A DNA stretch of 64,000 bases. Source: Spirochaetales bacterium. GTDB lineage: Bacteria; Spirochaetota; Spirochaetia; Sphaerochaetales; Sphaerochaetaceae. This document shows, piece by piece, positions 35,220 to 43,554 of the stretch (position 1 is the first letter of the stretch; the number at the start of each line of letters is the position of its first letter). A program made the translations under genes and the position numbers. Under the pieces are notes generated by a model. That model was not told where the DNA came from. It ran no database searches and saw only the letters and a list, made by a program, of their open reading frames with translations. Location of the stretch: assembly GCA_018433865.1 (NCBI GenBank), contig JAHDQJ010000004.1, positions 186,001 through 250,000 of the forward strand. Direction: 5' to 3'.

Positions 35220-37040
35220 ATGCGTAACGCTGTTGTCGGCTTGGGAATCCTGTTGTTGGTCATCGGAGCCTATGTGGTGCTCACCAACATGGGGTTGTCC
35301 CACGCCGAAGTAGCCGATCCCGTGGGATCGGTTTCCGAGCTGGATATCCGGGGATACGAAGGCCGGCCCATGATCCTCGACGGTCCATGGAATTTCTTTC
35401 CGGATACCTTCATCGATCCCGCCGACGTGCCTACATCGGGATACGAGACGCTTTCGGTTCCCGGGTCCTGGGATGGCGGAATATCCCATGGCTCCTACCA
35501 TGTGCGCCTGAAGGGAGTCGAGCAAGGCAGGCACGCACTGTGGATCGATACCGTCTATACGGCTTATGAGCTCTATGTGGACGGCCGTTTCCTTGCAGGA
35601 TCGGGACGCATCTCTGCCGATGGGGTCGGTTCTGTCGCCCAGTTCTCCGACAACCTATGCCAATTCGATGTCACCGGGGAAGATGCGGTCGACATCGTGC
35701 TGTTGGTGAGCAACCATTATCATCCGCGAGGCGGAATCGGGATCGCTCCGATCTTCGGTGCCGCACCTTCGGTAAGCAGGCTCTACTGGATATCGACATC
35801 CACCTCCGTCGCCTTGGTCGTGCTCTTCCTCGTCTGTGCGGTGATCATCCTGTTCTTCCATGGAAGGTTGAACCCGGATCGTTCGATCATCATGTTTTCC
35901 ATCTTCTGCATCGCACTTGCCGTGAAGGTCGCCTCGTCGAATACGCTGTTCACCCTCTATTTTCCCCATATCCCGATAGGGTTGGTCTCGAAGTTTGAAT
36001 ACATCACCATCCCCATCGCTGCGATGGCATACCTCAAGTATGCGCAGGATGTCTATGCGTTGCGCATAAGCACATGGGTCAATCTCATCTTCCAATCGCT
36101 TTCCTATGGGTATGTCCTGCTCATCCTCGTTGCTCCGATCTCCTTCTACAATCCTCTGCTCACTCCCTACACGATCATGATGGTGCTGATGATGGCATTG
36201 CTTCTGGTCCTGCTGCTTCTTGGCAAATTCCTCTGGAACAAGGTCTCGGGAATGATCGTGCTCTCTGCGGTGGTGATGCTCCTTTCGCTCGCCCTGCAGA
36301 CGTACTTCTACGATCACGGGACAGTAAACATCTACCTGAACCAAGTCGCCGCACTCGGAACCGCGTTCTTCGTACTGGCGAATTTCGAGGCCTTCTCCTA
36401 CCGGTTCCTCCTGGCCAATCAGGCAGCGCAGAACGCAGCCGACGTCCTGGAGGAGAAAGTCTCCCAACGCACGAAAGAGCTGCACGAGGCTAACGACCGA
36501 CTCATCTGGAGCGCTTCCCACGATGCGTTGACATCGTTGCTGAACCGCAACGAGTTGATCAGGACCTATATGGGGCGCGCTTACGGACCTCCGTTCGCAA
36601 CCGCCTACATGGACCTGGACAATTTCAAGATGATCAACGACCACTTCACCCACAACGCCGGCGATATCGTGCTCCGCTTGTTCGGAGAACATTTGCAGGG
36701 GCATGTCCGGGCAACCGATACCATCTTCCGGGTAGGAGGTGATGAATTCGTGATCCTCCTTCCCGATACCGACCTGTCCGGTGCACACGCTTTCGCTGAG
36801 CGCATGTTCGTGAGCTTGGAGGATTTCTGCATCAAGACGTTGCAGCAGCTGGCAAAAGAGATGGAATTCATCCAAGAGGCGGATGCCCCATGCACTTTGA
36901 CCGTCTCGATGGGCGTGGCTGTCCAGGAAAGTGGACGGATCAACCTCGATACGCTGATCCAGCGATCCGACGAGCTGTTGCTCCGATCGAAGTCCGATGG
37001 CAAGGACCGATACCTGATCGACATGATCCCACCGTCGTAG
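35220..37040 (+). CDS. 7TMR-DISM diguanylate cyclase
   Basis: 606 residues. An N-terminal membrane segment (residues 3-22) and an extracellular DISMED2-type jelly-roll (about 35-190, containing GPWNFFPDTF and LWIDTVYTAYELYVDG) precede about seven TM helices (195-400), a short coiled coil, and a GGDEF domain (about 430-600). The active site FRVGGDEFVILLPD is intact and the I-site RATD is present, so c-di-GMP synthesis with product inhibition is expected. The extracellular module likely senses a carbohydrate-like ligand. The start at 35220 gives a clean signal anchor; no ribosome site precedes it. Confidence 0.92.
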   Translation: MRNAVVGLGILLLVIGAYVVLTNMGLSHAEVADPVGSVSELDIRGYEGRPMILDGPWNFFPDTFIDPADVPTSGYETLSVPGSWDGGISHGSYHVRLKGVEQGRHALWIDTVYTAYELYVDGRFLAGSGRISADGVGSVAQFSDNLCQFDVTGEDAVDIVLLVSNHYHPRGGIGIAPIFGAAPSVSRLYWISTSTSVALVVLFLVCAVIILFFHGRLNPDRSIIMFSIFCIALAVKVASSNTLFTLYFPHIPIGLVSKFEYITIPIAAMAYLKYAQDVYALRISTWVNLIFQSLSYGYVLLILVAPISFYNPLLTPYTIMMVLMMALLLVLLLLGKFLWNKVSGMIVLSAVVMLLSLALQTYFYDHGTVNIYLNQVAALGTAFFVLANFEAFSYRFLLANQAAQNAADVLEEKVSQRTKELHEANDRLIWSASHDALTSLLNRNELIRTYMGRAYGPPFATAYMDLDNFKMINDHFTHNAGDIVLRLFGEHLQGHVRATDTIFRVGGDEFVILLPDTDLSGAHAFAERMFVSLEDFCIKTLQQLAKEMEFIQEADAPCTLTVSMGVAVQESGRINLDTLIQRSDELLLRSKSDGKDRYLIDMIPPS

Positions 37041-37109
37041 AAGGTCGCGGGAACGATTTGCCGATAGCACCTGACTTGCGTATGTTTTGGAAAGACAGCA
37101 GGAGTGAAT

Positions 37110-37937
37110 ATGGACAGATTGACCAGTCGGGAGACAAAAGTGCAATTGGATGCGCTGTTGGAGAATCCCCAGACCCTTTACCAGGGAAACATCGTGAACA
37201 AAAGGGGCAGGAGCCGTACCAACGAGATTCCCTACAGCGAAATCGTTGCCAAGCGGCTGTTGCATACCCATGATTTCCCGCAGGTGCTCAGGCAATTGCC
37301 GAAGGTCCCGAACGGACAATTGACACGTCCCGCGGATCATGATGGAACGACACTCGATCCCACGATCCTCGGCATCGAACAGGAAGATCGCGTGGCAGTG
37401 GCCCTCTACAACCACAAGAGTCTCGGCTCGCTCGGGACGGTCATCGATTATCTGGTGCCGATCGCGATGGACGGGAGGACGATCGGTACGATCGACTTGG
37501 TTGCGTTCGATCCGTCGCATGCGACGCTCACGATCATCGGGTATGTGTTTCACGAGACACGACGCGATACATTGCTCAGGTGTGTGTTGGAGATAGCCAC
37601 GCTGCAGCATTCGATAGACCCCTTCCGGTTCGCCCGATTGTATGAGGACCTGTTGAAAGATGGGCAAGGCAACGTGGTGCGTCCCCAGGATGTGACCGTA
37701 CGCAGTGCCGTGCTCGTGCTCGAGGGGTCCTATCAGGACAAGTCGATCGCTGCGCTCAGGCGCATGCCACATGTGGCCGACCTCATCCAGGAGTTGCAGG
37801 TCGGACTCTACGCAGTGGGCATCAAGCTTGAGCTGAACGACAAGCCGCGATTCACGCGCAAGCATGCCGCATACCCCTATCGTCCCGTGTTGCACTTTCT
37901 TCCGGTCCTGAAGGAACGCTCCCTTCCTGTGATCTGA
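37110..37937 (+). CDS. PD-(D/E)XK-like protein with degenerate catalytic motif
   Basis: 275 residues with RBS AGGAG six bases before ATG 37110. The segment GTIDLVAFDPSHATLTIIG followed by TRRDTLLRCVLEIATL resembles hypothetical nuclease-like proteins that read IDLVA...IIELK...ETLLRCVLEI. Here the expected Glu-x-Lys reads Gly-Tyr-Val, so the active site looks lost. No signal or TM segment. It follows the DISM-GGDEF gene by 69 bases and could be in the same transcript. The family match is from memory of the pattern and is moderate. Confidence 0.6.
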   Translation: MDRLTSRETKVQLDALLENPQTLYQGNIVNKRGRSRTNEIPYSEIVAKRLLHTHDFPQVLRQLPKVPNGQLTRPADHDGTTLDPTILGIEQEDRVAVALYNHKSLGSLGTVIDYLVPIAMDGRTIGTIDLVAFDPSHATLTIIGYVFHETRRDTLLRCVLEIATLQHSIDPFRFARLYEDLLKDGQGNVVRPQDVTVRSAVLVLEGSYQDKSIAALRRMPHVADLIQELQVGLYAVGIKLELNDKPRFTRKHAAYPYRPVLHFLPVLKERSLPVI

Positions 37938-37962
37938 CCCGGTTGCCGACTGTGAAACCTTT

Positions 37963-37986
37963 CATTATATTTTTAAATATATAATG
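37963..37986 (+). promoter_or_regulatory. Palindromic operator/promoter of fprA-sod
   Basis: CATTATAT (37963-37970) and ATATAATG (37979-37986) form 8-base arms around TTTTAAAT. A perfect -10 TATAAT (37980-37985) lies in the right arm, and the -35 region is poor, so regulation by a bound factor is likely. The shape resembles a Fur/PerR-type box (TTATAT...ATATAA), which would suit oxygen-defence genes. Confidence 0.5.
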
Positions 37987-38005
37987 GAAGGACGGAGGCA
38001 ATCAG

Positions 38006-39217
38006 GTGCACGCGGTTCACGAGATAGCTGACGGTGTGTTTTGGGTCGGGATGAATGACCGGCGCATTGAGCGGTTTGAGAACATGTTCCCGTTATCAGA
38101 CGGGGTCGCGTACAACGCCTATCTCATCAAGGATGAGAAGACAGCGTTGCTCGATACCGTCGAATCCTCGGTACGGGACCGATTCTTGCAGCAGGTCGAA
38201 AACGTACTCGACGGACGGGCGCTCGATTATCTGGTCATCCACCACATGGAGCCCGACCACTGCGGGAACATCGAGGAAATCGTCAGGCGCTATCCCGAGG
38301 TCAAGGTCGTAGGAAACAGGAAGACCTTCGAATTCTTCAAGCACTATTATCGGGCGGACCTCAGCGCGAACGCACAGGTCGTGAAGGAGGGTGACATCCT
38401 CTCCTTGGGTACCAGGTCGTTGCGGTTTTACCTTGCACCGATGGTCCACTGGCCTGAGGTGATGTTCTCGATGGATCTGTCGGACGGCATGCTCTACAGC
38501 GCCGACGCGTTCGGTTCCTTCGGGGCGCTTCCCGGGACCCTGTTCGCCGATGAACTCGATTTCAATCGGTATTTCCTCGGCGAGACACGCCGGTACCATG
38601 CGAACATCGTGGGCAGGTACGGGAATCAGATCCAAACGGTGCTGAAGCGGCTCCCCGTGGACAGCATTTCCATGATCTGCCCCTTGCATGGTCCCATCTG
38701 GAGAAAGGATCTCTCCGTCATATGGGACAAGATCGACACATGGAGCGCATACCGCCCCGAAAGGACCGGAGTCGTCTTCATCTATGCGTCGATGTACGGC
38801 AACACCGCCGAAGTTGCCGAAACCTTGGCATTCAAGCTGGGCGATCGGGGTGTCGGAGACATTCGCCTCCACGATGTCTCGAAGACCCATCCGTCCCACA
38901 TCATCGCCGACCTCTGGGAGTACAGCCACATGGTGGTCGCCTCGCCGACGTACAACATGCAACTGTATCCTCCGATGGATGCGTTGCTCAGGGAGCTGGC
39001 GATGCTGAACTTGCAGGACAGGGATGTCGCGATCATCGGCAACCATACCTGGTCATCTGCCGCGGTACGGCAGATGATCGGACTGTTCGGTACGATGAAG
39101 GACATCCGGCTCCTGGGAGAACCGTTGGATATCCACTCTTCCTTGAAAGCGGAGGAGGAGCCTACATTGGATTCGCTTGCGGATGTGATATTCGAGTCGG
39201 TTCTGAACCGTTCTTGA
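38006..39217 (+). CDS. fprA: Flavodiiron protein (FprA, oxygen/NO reductase)
   Basis: 403 residues, GTG start at 38006 with GGAGG upstream. The N-terminal metallo-beta-lactamase-like domain has the diiron ligands in HHMEPDHCGN, APMVHWPEVMF, YSADAFGSFG and CPLHGPIW. The C-terminal flavodoxin domain begins near residue 255 (FIYASMYGNTAEVAE). These enzymes reduce O2 to water and/or NO to N2O in anaerobes. Superoxide dismutase follows 46 bases downstream without an evident separate promoter, so an oxygen-defence operon is likely. Confidence 0.95.
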   Translation: MHAVHEIADGVFWVGMNDRRIERFENMFPLSDGVAYNAYLIKDEKTALLDTVESSVRDRFLQQVENVLDGRALDYLVIHHMEPDHCGNIEEIVRRYPEVKVVGNRKTFEFFKHYYRADLSANAQVVKEGDILSLGTRSLRFYLAPMVHWPEVMFSMDLSDGMLYSADAFGSFGALPGTLFADELDFNRYFLGETRRYHANIVGRYGNQIQTVLKRLPVDSISMICPLHGPIWRKDLSVIWDKIDTWSAYRPERTGVVFIYASMYGNTAEVAETLAFKLGDRGVGDIRLHDVSKTHPSHIIADLWEYSHMVVASPTYNMQLYPPMDALLRELAMLNLQDRDVAIIGNHTWSSAAVRQMIGLFGTMKDIRLLGEPLDIHSSLKAEEEPTLDSLADVIFESVLNRS

Positions 39218-39263
39218 GTGATCGGCACCGCACGATCATGCTACGGCATGCAGGAGGTACGCT

Positions 39264-39881
39264 ATGTTCACACAATATGAGTTGCCCTACGGGTTCGCTT
39301 CGCTCGAACCACATATCGACGAGCTCACCATGGTGACCCACTATACGAAGCACCACGCTGGATACACCAGCAATCTCAATGCGACCTTGGAGAAGCATCC
39401 CGATCTGGCAAAACCGACGATCGAAGAACTCCTGGGATCGCTGGACTCGATCGCAGATGAGGCGGTACGCACGACGATTCGCAACAATGGAGGAGGGTAT
39501 TGGAACCACAACCTCTATTTTTCCACGATATCGCCCGAGGCTTCCACGAAACCGGCCGGAGCTTTGTTGCGAAGGATCGAGACCGACTTCGGTTCTTTCG
39601 ACGAGCTCAAGGAGCGGTTGGGGGCATTGGCGCTCTCACGTTTCGGATCCGGATGGGCATGGCTTTCGGTGGATCGATCGGGAACGCTGAAGGCCACCTC
39701 CACGGCCAACCAGGACAATCCCCTGATGGATGGCAGTTCCCTGCGTCCGATCCTCGGTATCGATGTGTGGGAGCACGCATACTACTTGAAGTACCGCAAC
39801 CTCAGGGCAGACTATATCAAGGCGTTCTGGAATATCCTGGACTGGAATGCGGTCGCCAGGCTGTACGAAGCCGCAACATGA
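39264..39881 (+). CDS. sod: Fe/Mn superoxide dismutase
   Basis: 205 residues, ATG 39264 with AGGAGG upstream. Metal ligands: His in HYTKHHAGY, His in GGYWNHNLYF, and Asp/His in GIDVWEHAYYLKYRNLR. Iron versus manganese cannot be safely told. Detoxifies superoxide. Downstream of fprA. Confidence 0.96.
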   Translation: MFTQYELPYGFASLEPHIDELTMVTHYTKHHAGYTSNLNATLEKHPDLAKPTIEELLGSLDSIADEAVRTTIRNNGGGYWNHNLYFSTISPEASTKPAGALLRRIETDFGSFDELKERLGALALSRFGSGWAWLSVDRSGTLKATSTANQDNPLMDGSSLRPILGIDVWEHAYYLKYRNLRADYIKAFWNILDWNAVARLYEAAT

Positions 39882-39889
39882 TACGGGCC

Positions 39890-39917
39890 ACTCTTCCCGG
39901 CTTCGGCCGGGAAGAGT
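39890..39917. terminator. Perfect 12-bp hairpin after sod / corA
   Basis: ACTCTTCCCGGC and GCCGGGAAGAGT with a TTCG loop, between convergent sod (ends 39881) and corA (ends 39922). On the plus strand it is followed by CCTTTC, a weak U-tract; it may act in both directions. Confidence 0.75.
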
Positions 39918-39921
39918 CCTT

Positions 39922-40986
39922 TCACAGCCACTTCTTGCGCTTGAAAATCCATACCATGCACCCGGCGACCACGATCAGGACCCCCCAGAAGATGGGGTAG
40001 GCGTAGCGGAACTGGAGTTCCGGCATGTGGGTGAAGTTCGTGCCATAGATGCCCGCCAACAGTGAGAGCGGTATGAACACTACGGAGAAAACGGTGAGGA
40101 ACTTCATCGTCTCGTTCAAACGGTTGGCAGAGCTCGCCCCATGGCTCTCGAGCTGGTCCTTCAGCATCTCACGGTAGGTATCCATCGCCTCCACCGCCTG
40201 CGTGGCAAGGTCATTCAGATCCCTCAGGAAGAATGAGACGGAACTGCCGATCAGGTCCGTCTGCAATCGGGAGAGCTCACGCAGCGCATCCCTCCCGGGA
40301 CGGACCGATGTGCGCAGGAAGTGCAGTTCCCTCCGATTCTCATTGATCGTGTTGAGCAACTCAGGGCCCGGACTGTCTATGATCTGCGGTTCCATCGCCT
40401 CGATCTGTTCTCCGAGACGTTCGATGAGGATCATGTAGTTGTCCACGATCGTATCAAGCAACGTATAGGCAAGATAGTCGGTCCCCGATTTCCTATGCCG
40501 TCCCTTCACCGAACGCAACCGCTCACGCACCGGTTCGAATACATCGCCAGGTTTCTCCTGGAAGGTGATGAGGAAATCGGAACCTTGGATGATCGATAGC
40601 TGTTCGCTGTGTATTCTTCCATCCTTGTGTTCCAGACGCATCATCTTGATCATGATGCTGATGTAGTGCTCGAATTCCTCAGCCTTCGGACGTTGCCCTG
40701 TGTTGACGATATCCTCAAGGGTGAGCGGATGGATGTCGAATGCTTCTCCTACCTGTGCAATCAGCTCGGTATCGTGCAATCCGTTGATGTCGATCCATCC
40801 GACGGTCCCTTCCCGTCTCCTTTCACGCAACTCCTTGACCGAGGAGACCCGGATGTCTTCGAAGAACTGCTCATGGTATTGGATGAGACGGATGGAAACG
40901 GCATCGGTCTTCTGCTTGCCGATGAACACCAAGGATCCGGGGGACTTGCCCTGTGCCGCGCTGCGGTTCTTCAAGAAACGTGCCAC
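39922..40986 (-). CDS. corA: CorA-type Mg2+/Co2+ transporter with GTN instead of GMN
   Basis: 354 residues, GTG start at 40986 behind GGAGG. The N-terminal alpha/beta domain and long stalk helix precede two TM helices at the C-terminus. The signature YGMNF in the selectivity filter reads YGTNF, followed by the conserved MPEL and a basic C-terminal KKWL. In CorA the GMN motif is essential for ion selectivity, so this variant may change selectivity or the clade. Single gene. Confidence 0.9.
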   Translation of the reverse strand: MARFLKNRSAAQGKSPGSLVFIGKQKTDAVSIRLIQYHEQFFEDIRVSSVKELRERRREGTVGWIDINGLHDTELIAQVGEAFDIHPLTLEDIVNTGQRPKAEEFEHYISIMIKMMRLEHKDGRIHSEQLSIIQGSDFLITFQEKPGDVFEPVRERLRSVKGRHRKSGTDYLAYTLLDTIVDNYMILIERLGEQIEAMEPQIIDSPGPELLNTINENRRELHFLRTSVRPGRDALRELSRLQTDLIGSSVSFFLRDLNDLATQAVEAMDTYREMLKDQLESHGASSANRLNETMKFLTVFSVVFIPLSLLAGIYGTNFTHMPELQFRYAYPIFWGVLIVVAGCMVWIFKRKKWL

Positions 40987-41041
40987 TTTGACACCTCCGT
41001 ATGTTCCAAAGTATCCATGTCGCGCACATACGACAAGTTTC

Positions 41042-42988
41042 TCAATAGATGTCCTGCAAGAGTGCCAAGCCTCCCGCTCCTTGGGGTGACCACCCGTGAA
41101 GCGTGCGGATCACACCCGCTTCAGGCAATTCCTGGAGGAAGTAGGGTTCCCCTACCGCCGGGGAGTGTTTCACCCAAAAGGCATTGCGGTTGAACGATGA
41201 GCGGGTGATGAACAGTTCATCTTTCGCTCGTGTGCACGCCACATAGAGTACCCTCCGCTCCTCTTCCTCGGCCTCTGCATCGCCGAGGCTCCTGAAGTGG
41301 GGATAATTCGATTGGGTAGCGGAGGCGACGATGCAGATCGATGCCTCGGTCCCCTTCGCGCTGTGGACCGTGATGAGCGTGAGTGCATCATCGTTGTGTG
41401 CATTGCTGATCTGGGTATCATTCATGGGTTCCAAGGTGAAATCATCGATGAACTGGGAGGTCGACTGCCAGTTGCGAGCCACTTTTTCCAAGAGGTCGAG
41501 ATCCTTCATCCGTTGTTCCCAATGGTCGTACCGTTGCGAAAGCACTTGCTTCAGTACCGTGTTTACTGCCTTGACGCACGCAGAGGGCTTGGCAAAGTTC
41601 TTCACCGCTTCCTCGTATGCCATGGCAGCCAGATGGTCGGTACCCATCTCTTCCCGGAGAGTACTCAGGACGGCATCGGGCGTCACTGTTCCGAGGGCTC
41701 CGAGGATCCGTTGTGCCGTACGTTCTCCGATACGTGGCCAAATCTGGAGGAATCGCATCCACGCGAGGTCGTCACGCGGATCCCTGGCCAGGCGGAGCAG
41801 TGACAGGATATCCCGTACATGTGCCGACTTGGTGAGTACCAGGCCTCCGATGAAGCGGTAGGCAATGCCTCTTCGGATCAGCTCGGCCTCCATGGGGCGC
41901 GCCTCATACGCACTCCGGTAGAGTACCATCACATCAGAGAGCGGCATCTTGCGTTCCTGGCAGGAGACGATCAGGTCGGCGATCCATGTACATTCGTCGC
42001 TCTGATGCTCGAAGTCCTCGACCCGCACGGGCAGACTTCCCCGTCCACGTACCGCTTCGAGATTCGTCGGATACGCGAGGGATGATCGGTGGAGCAGCCA
42101 ATTGGAGAAATCCAAGATCTCCTGGTAACTGCGGTAGTTCAATGAGAGGGGGAACGTGATGCTGTCGCCGAACACGGACTCGAAGTGGAGCATGTGCTTG
42201 AACTCGGCTCCCCGGAAGCGATAGATCGATTGGGCGGGGTCGCCCACGCAGAAAAGCCTGACCCGCTCGTCGCCGAAGTGCCTGAGGATCTTGAATTGGA
42301 TCGGATTGGTGTCCTGCATCTCATCGACGAGCACCTCGTCGAAGAGCGTGCAAACTGCCTGGCGAAGCTTCGGTTTCTCCTCCAGCGTGACGGCAAACCG
42401 TTCGAGCAGGTCATCGTAGTCGAGGTAGCCCCGGTCAATCTTCTCCTTCTGGTAAGCGGCGAACATCTCGAGACACAGAGGAATCTCCTCCTCTTGCAAC
42501 TCAGTCTGCCGTTTCAGGTATTCCCTGGGATCCAGAAGGACATTTCGACTGTATGAGTGGTATGAGAGGAGCTGCTGGGTGGAGGGAAATCCCCGCTTGG
42601 GTCCGGAAAGACGCTTGATGAGGGCTTTCCTGACCACTCCCATGAGGCTCTCCTGGTCATCGGCATCGATGACATGCAACCCGTGCATGCCGAAGCTGTT
42701 GGGAATCTGCGTCATCACCTTCAAACAGAATGCGTGGAACGTTCCCGCTTGGATGGATTCGCACGTTTCTCCGACCTCTCCCTTCAGCCGCACACGCAAT
42801 TCACGTGCAGCCCTGTTGGTGAAGGTCATGACGAGGATGCGTGAGGCATCGGTTCCTTTCCTGACCAGATGTGCGGCACGTGCGATGATCGTACGGGTCT
42901 TCCCGCACCCGGCACCCGCCACGACCATGACATTGCGCTTCGGTCCGTCGTAAGTGACCGCGGCGAGTTGTTGCTGATTCAGTTCCAT
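41042..42988 (-). CDS. UvrD/Rep family DNA helicase (superfamily 1A)
   Basis: 648 residues, shorter than typical UvrD/PcrA (about 720). The Q-motif LNQQQLAAV, Walker A VVAGAGCGKT, motif II DEMQDTNPIQF, motif IV region FPLSLNYRSY, motif V TVHSAKGTEAS and motif VI YVACTRAKDELFI are all visible. The start at 42988 has AGGAG upstream. Roles in repair or replication restart are likely; the particular subfamily (Rep/PcrA/UvrD) is not settled. Downstream of the DUF1801 gene on the same strand. Confidence 0.93.
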   Translation of the reverse strand: MELNQQQLAAVTYDGPKRNVMVVAGAGCGKTRTIIARAAHLVRKGTDASRILVMTFTNRAARELRVRLKGEVGETCESIQAGTFHAFCLKVMTQIPNSFGMHGLHVIDADDQESLMGVVRKALIKRLSGPKRGFPSTQQLLSYHSYSRNVLLDPREYLKRQTELQEEEIPLCLEMFAAYQKEKIDRGYLDYDDLLERFAVTLEEKPKLRQAVCTLFDEVLVDEMQDTNPIQFKILRHFGDERVRLFCVGDPAQSIYRFRGAEFKHMLHFESVFGDSITFPLSLNYRSYQEILDFSNWLLHRSSLAYPTNLEAVRGRGSLPVRVEDFEHQSDECTWIADLIVSCQERKMPLSDVMVLYRSAYEARPMEAELIRRGIAYRFIGGLVLTKSAHVRDILSLLRLARDPRDDLAWMRFLQIWPRIGERTAQRILGALGTVTPDAVLSTLREEMGTDHLAAMAYEEAVKNFAKPSACVKAVNTVLKQVLSQRYDHWEQRMKDLDLLEKVARNWQSTSQFIDDFTLEPMNDTQISNAHNDDALTLITVHSAKGTEASICIVASATQSNYPHFRSLGDAEAEEEERRVLYVACTRAKDELFITRSSFNRNAFWVKHSPAVGEPYFLQELPEAGVIRTLHGWSPQGAGGLALLQDIY

Positions 42989-43054
42989 GACTTCTCTCGT
43001 TCTCCTGAAAGACAGTCACAGGATAGCATCCCGACGGGCCGTTGGAAAGACTCC

Positions 43055-43414
43055 TCAGCGTTTCAAGTTTTCCTGTACCCTGAAGCGCACGATGTTCCTG
43101 ACGAGATCCAGCGGGAGCGGCTGCTCGAGAGGAAACCGGATCGTTCCCTTCGAACATGCATAGCCTTCCAGTTCCCGAGCGAATGCCATGATGCCGCTCG
43201 GATCGGGATAGAACCCGATATGGTGCTTCGTCGCGGCGAAGTGGACGAGATTCTTCTTCAGGAAGAAGGTAGGCATCCCATAGCTCATCTTCTCGATAGC
43301 CTCGGGAGCAGCTTCGCGAATCGCCGTCCTCATCTGTTCCAACAACTGTCGCACCGGAGCGGGAAAAGATGCGATGTACGCGTCCACCTGTCGGCTCGTT
43401 CCAGGGTGTTCCAT
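43055..43414 (-). CDS. DUF1801 protein (YdhG-like)
   Basis: 119 residues. Motifs PAPVRQLLEQMRTAIREAAP, EKMSYGMPTFFLKKNLVHFA, KHHIGFYPDPSGI and GTIRFPLEQPLPLDLVRNIV are characteristic of DUF1801. Some members are described as iron-chaperone-like; function otherwise unknown. GAGGAGGG precedes ATG 43414. Possibly co-transcribed with the helicase 66 bases downstream. Confidence 0.88.
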   Translation of the reverse strand: MEHPGTSRQVDAYIASFPAPVRQLLEQMRTAIREAAPEAIEKMSYGMPTFFLKKNLVHFAATKHHIGFYPDPSGIMAFARELEGYACSKGTIRFPLEQPLPLDLVRNIVRFRVQENLKR

Positions 43415-43487
43415 GCGAAACCCTCCTCATGTACAGAATATAGCACGGGAGGAAGGGAACGGACATGACATGGTGTTGATGAAACCA

Positions 43488-43516
43488 TTCCAAATTCAAA
43501 CGCTCTGTGGTATCAT
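43488..43516 (+). promoter_or_regulatory. Possible promoter of the Cache-GGDEF gene
   Basis: -35 TTCCAA (43488-43493), 17-base spacer, -10 TATCAT (43511-43516), 38 bases ahead of the ATG. Confidence 0.4.
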
Positions 43517-43554
43517 CGGCATGACGTTCAAGAAGCACCACGGGGAGGATTGTG

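Noticed and set aside
35655-37895. 746-codon open frame on the minus strand
   Set aside because: Antisense to the DISM-GGDEF and nuclease-like genes, His/Arg/Glu-rich shadow without domain motifs.
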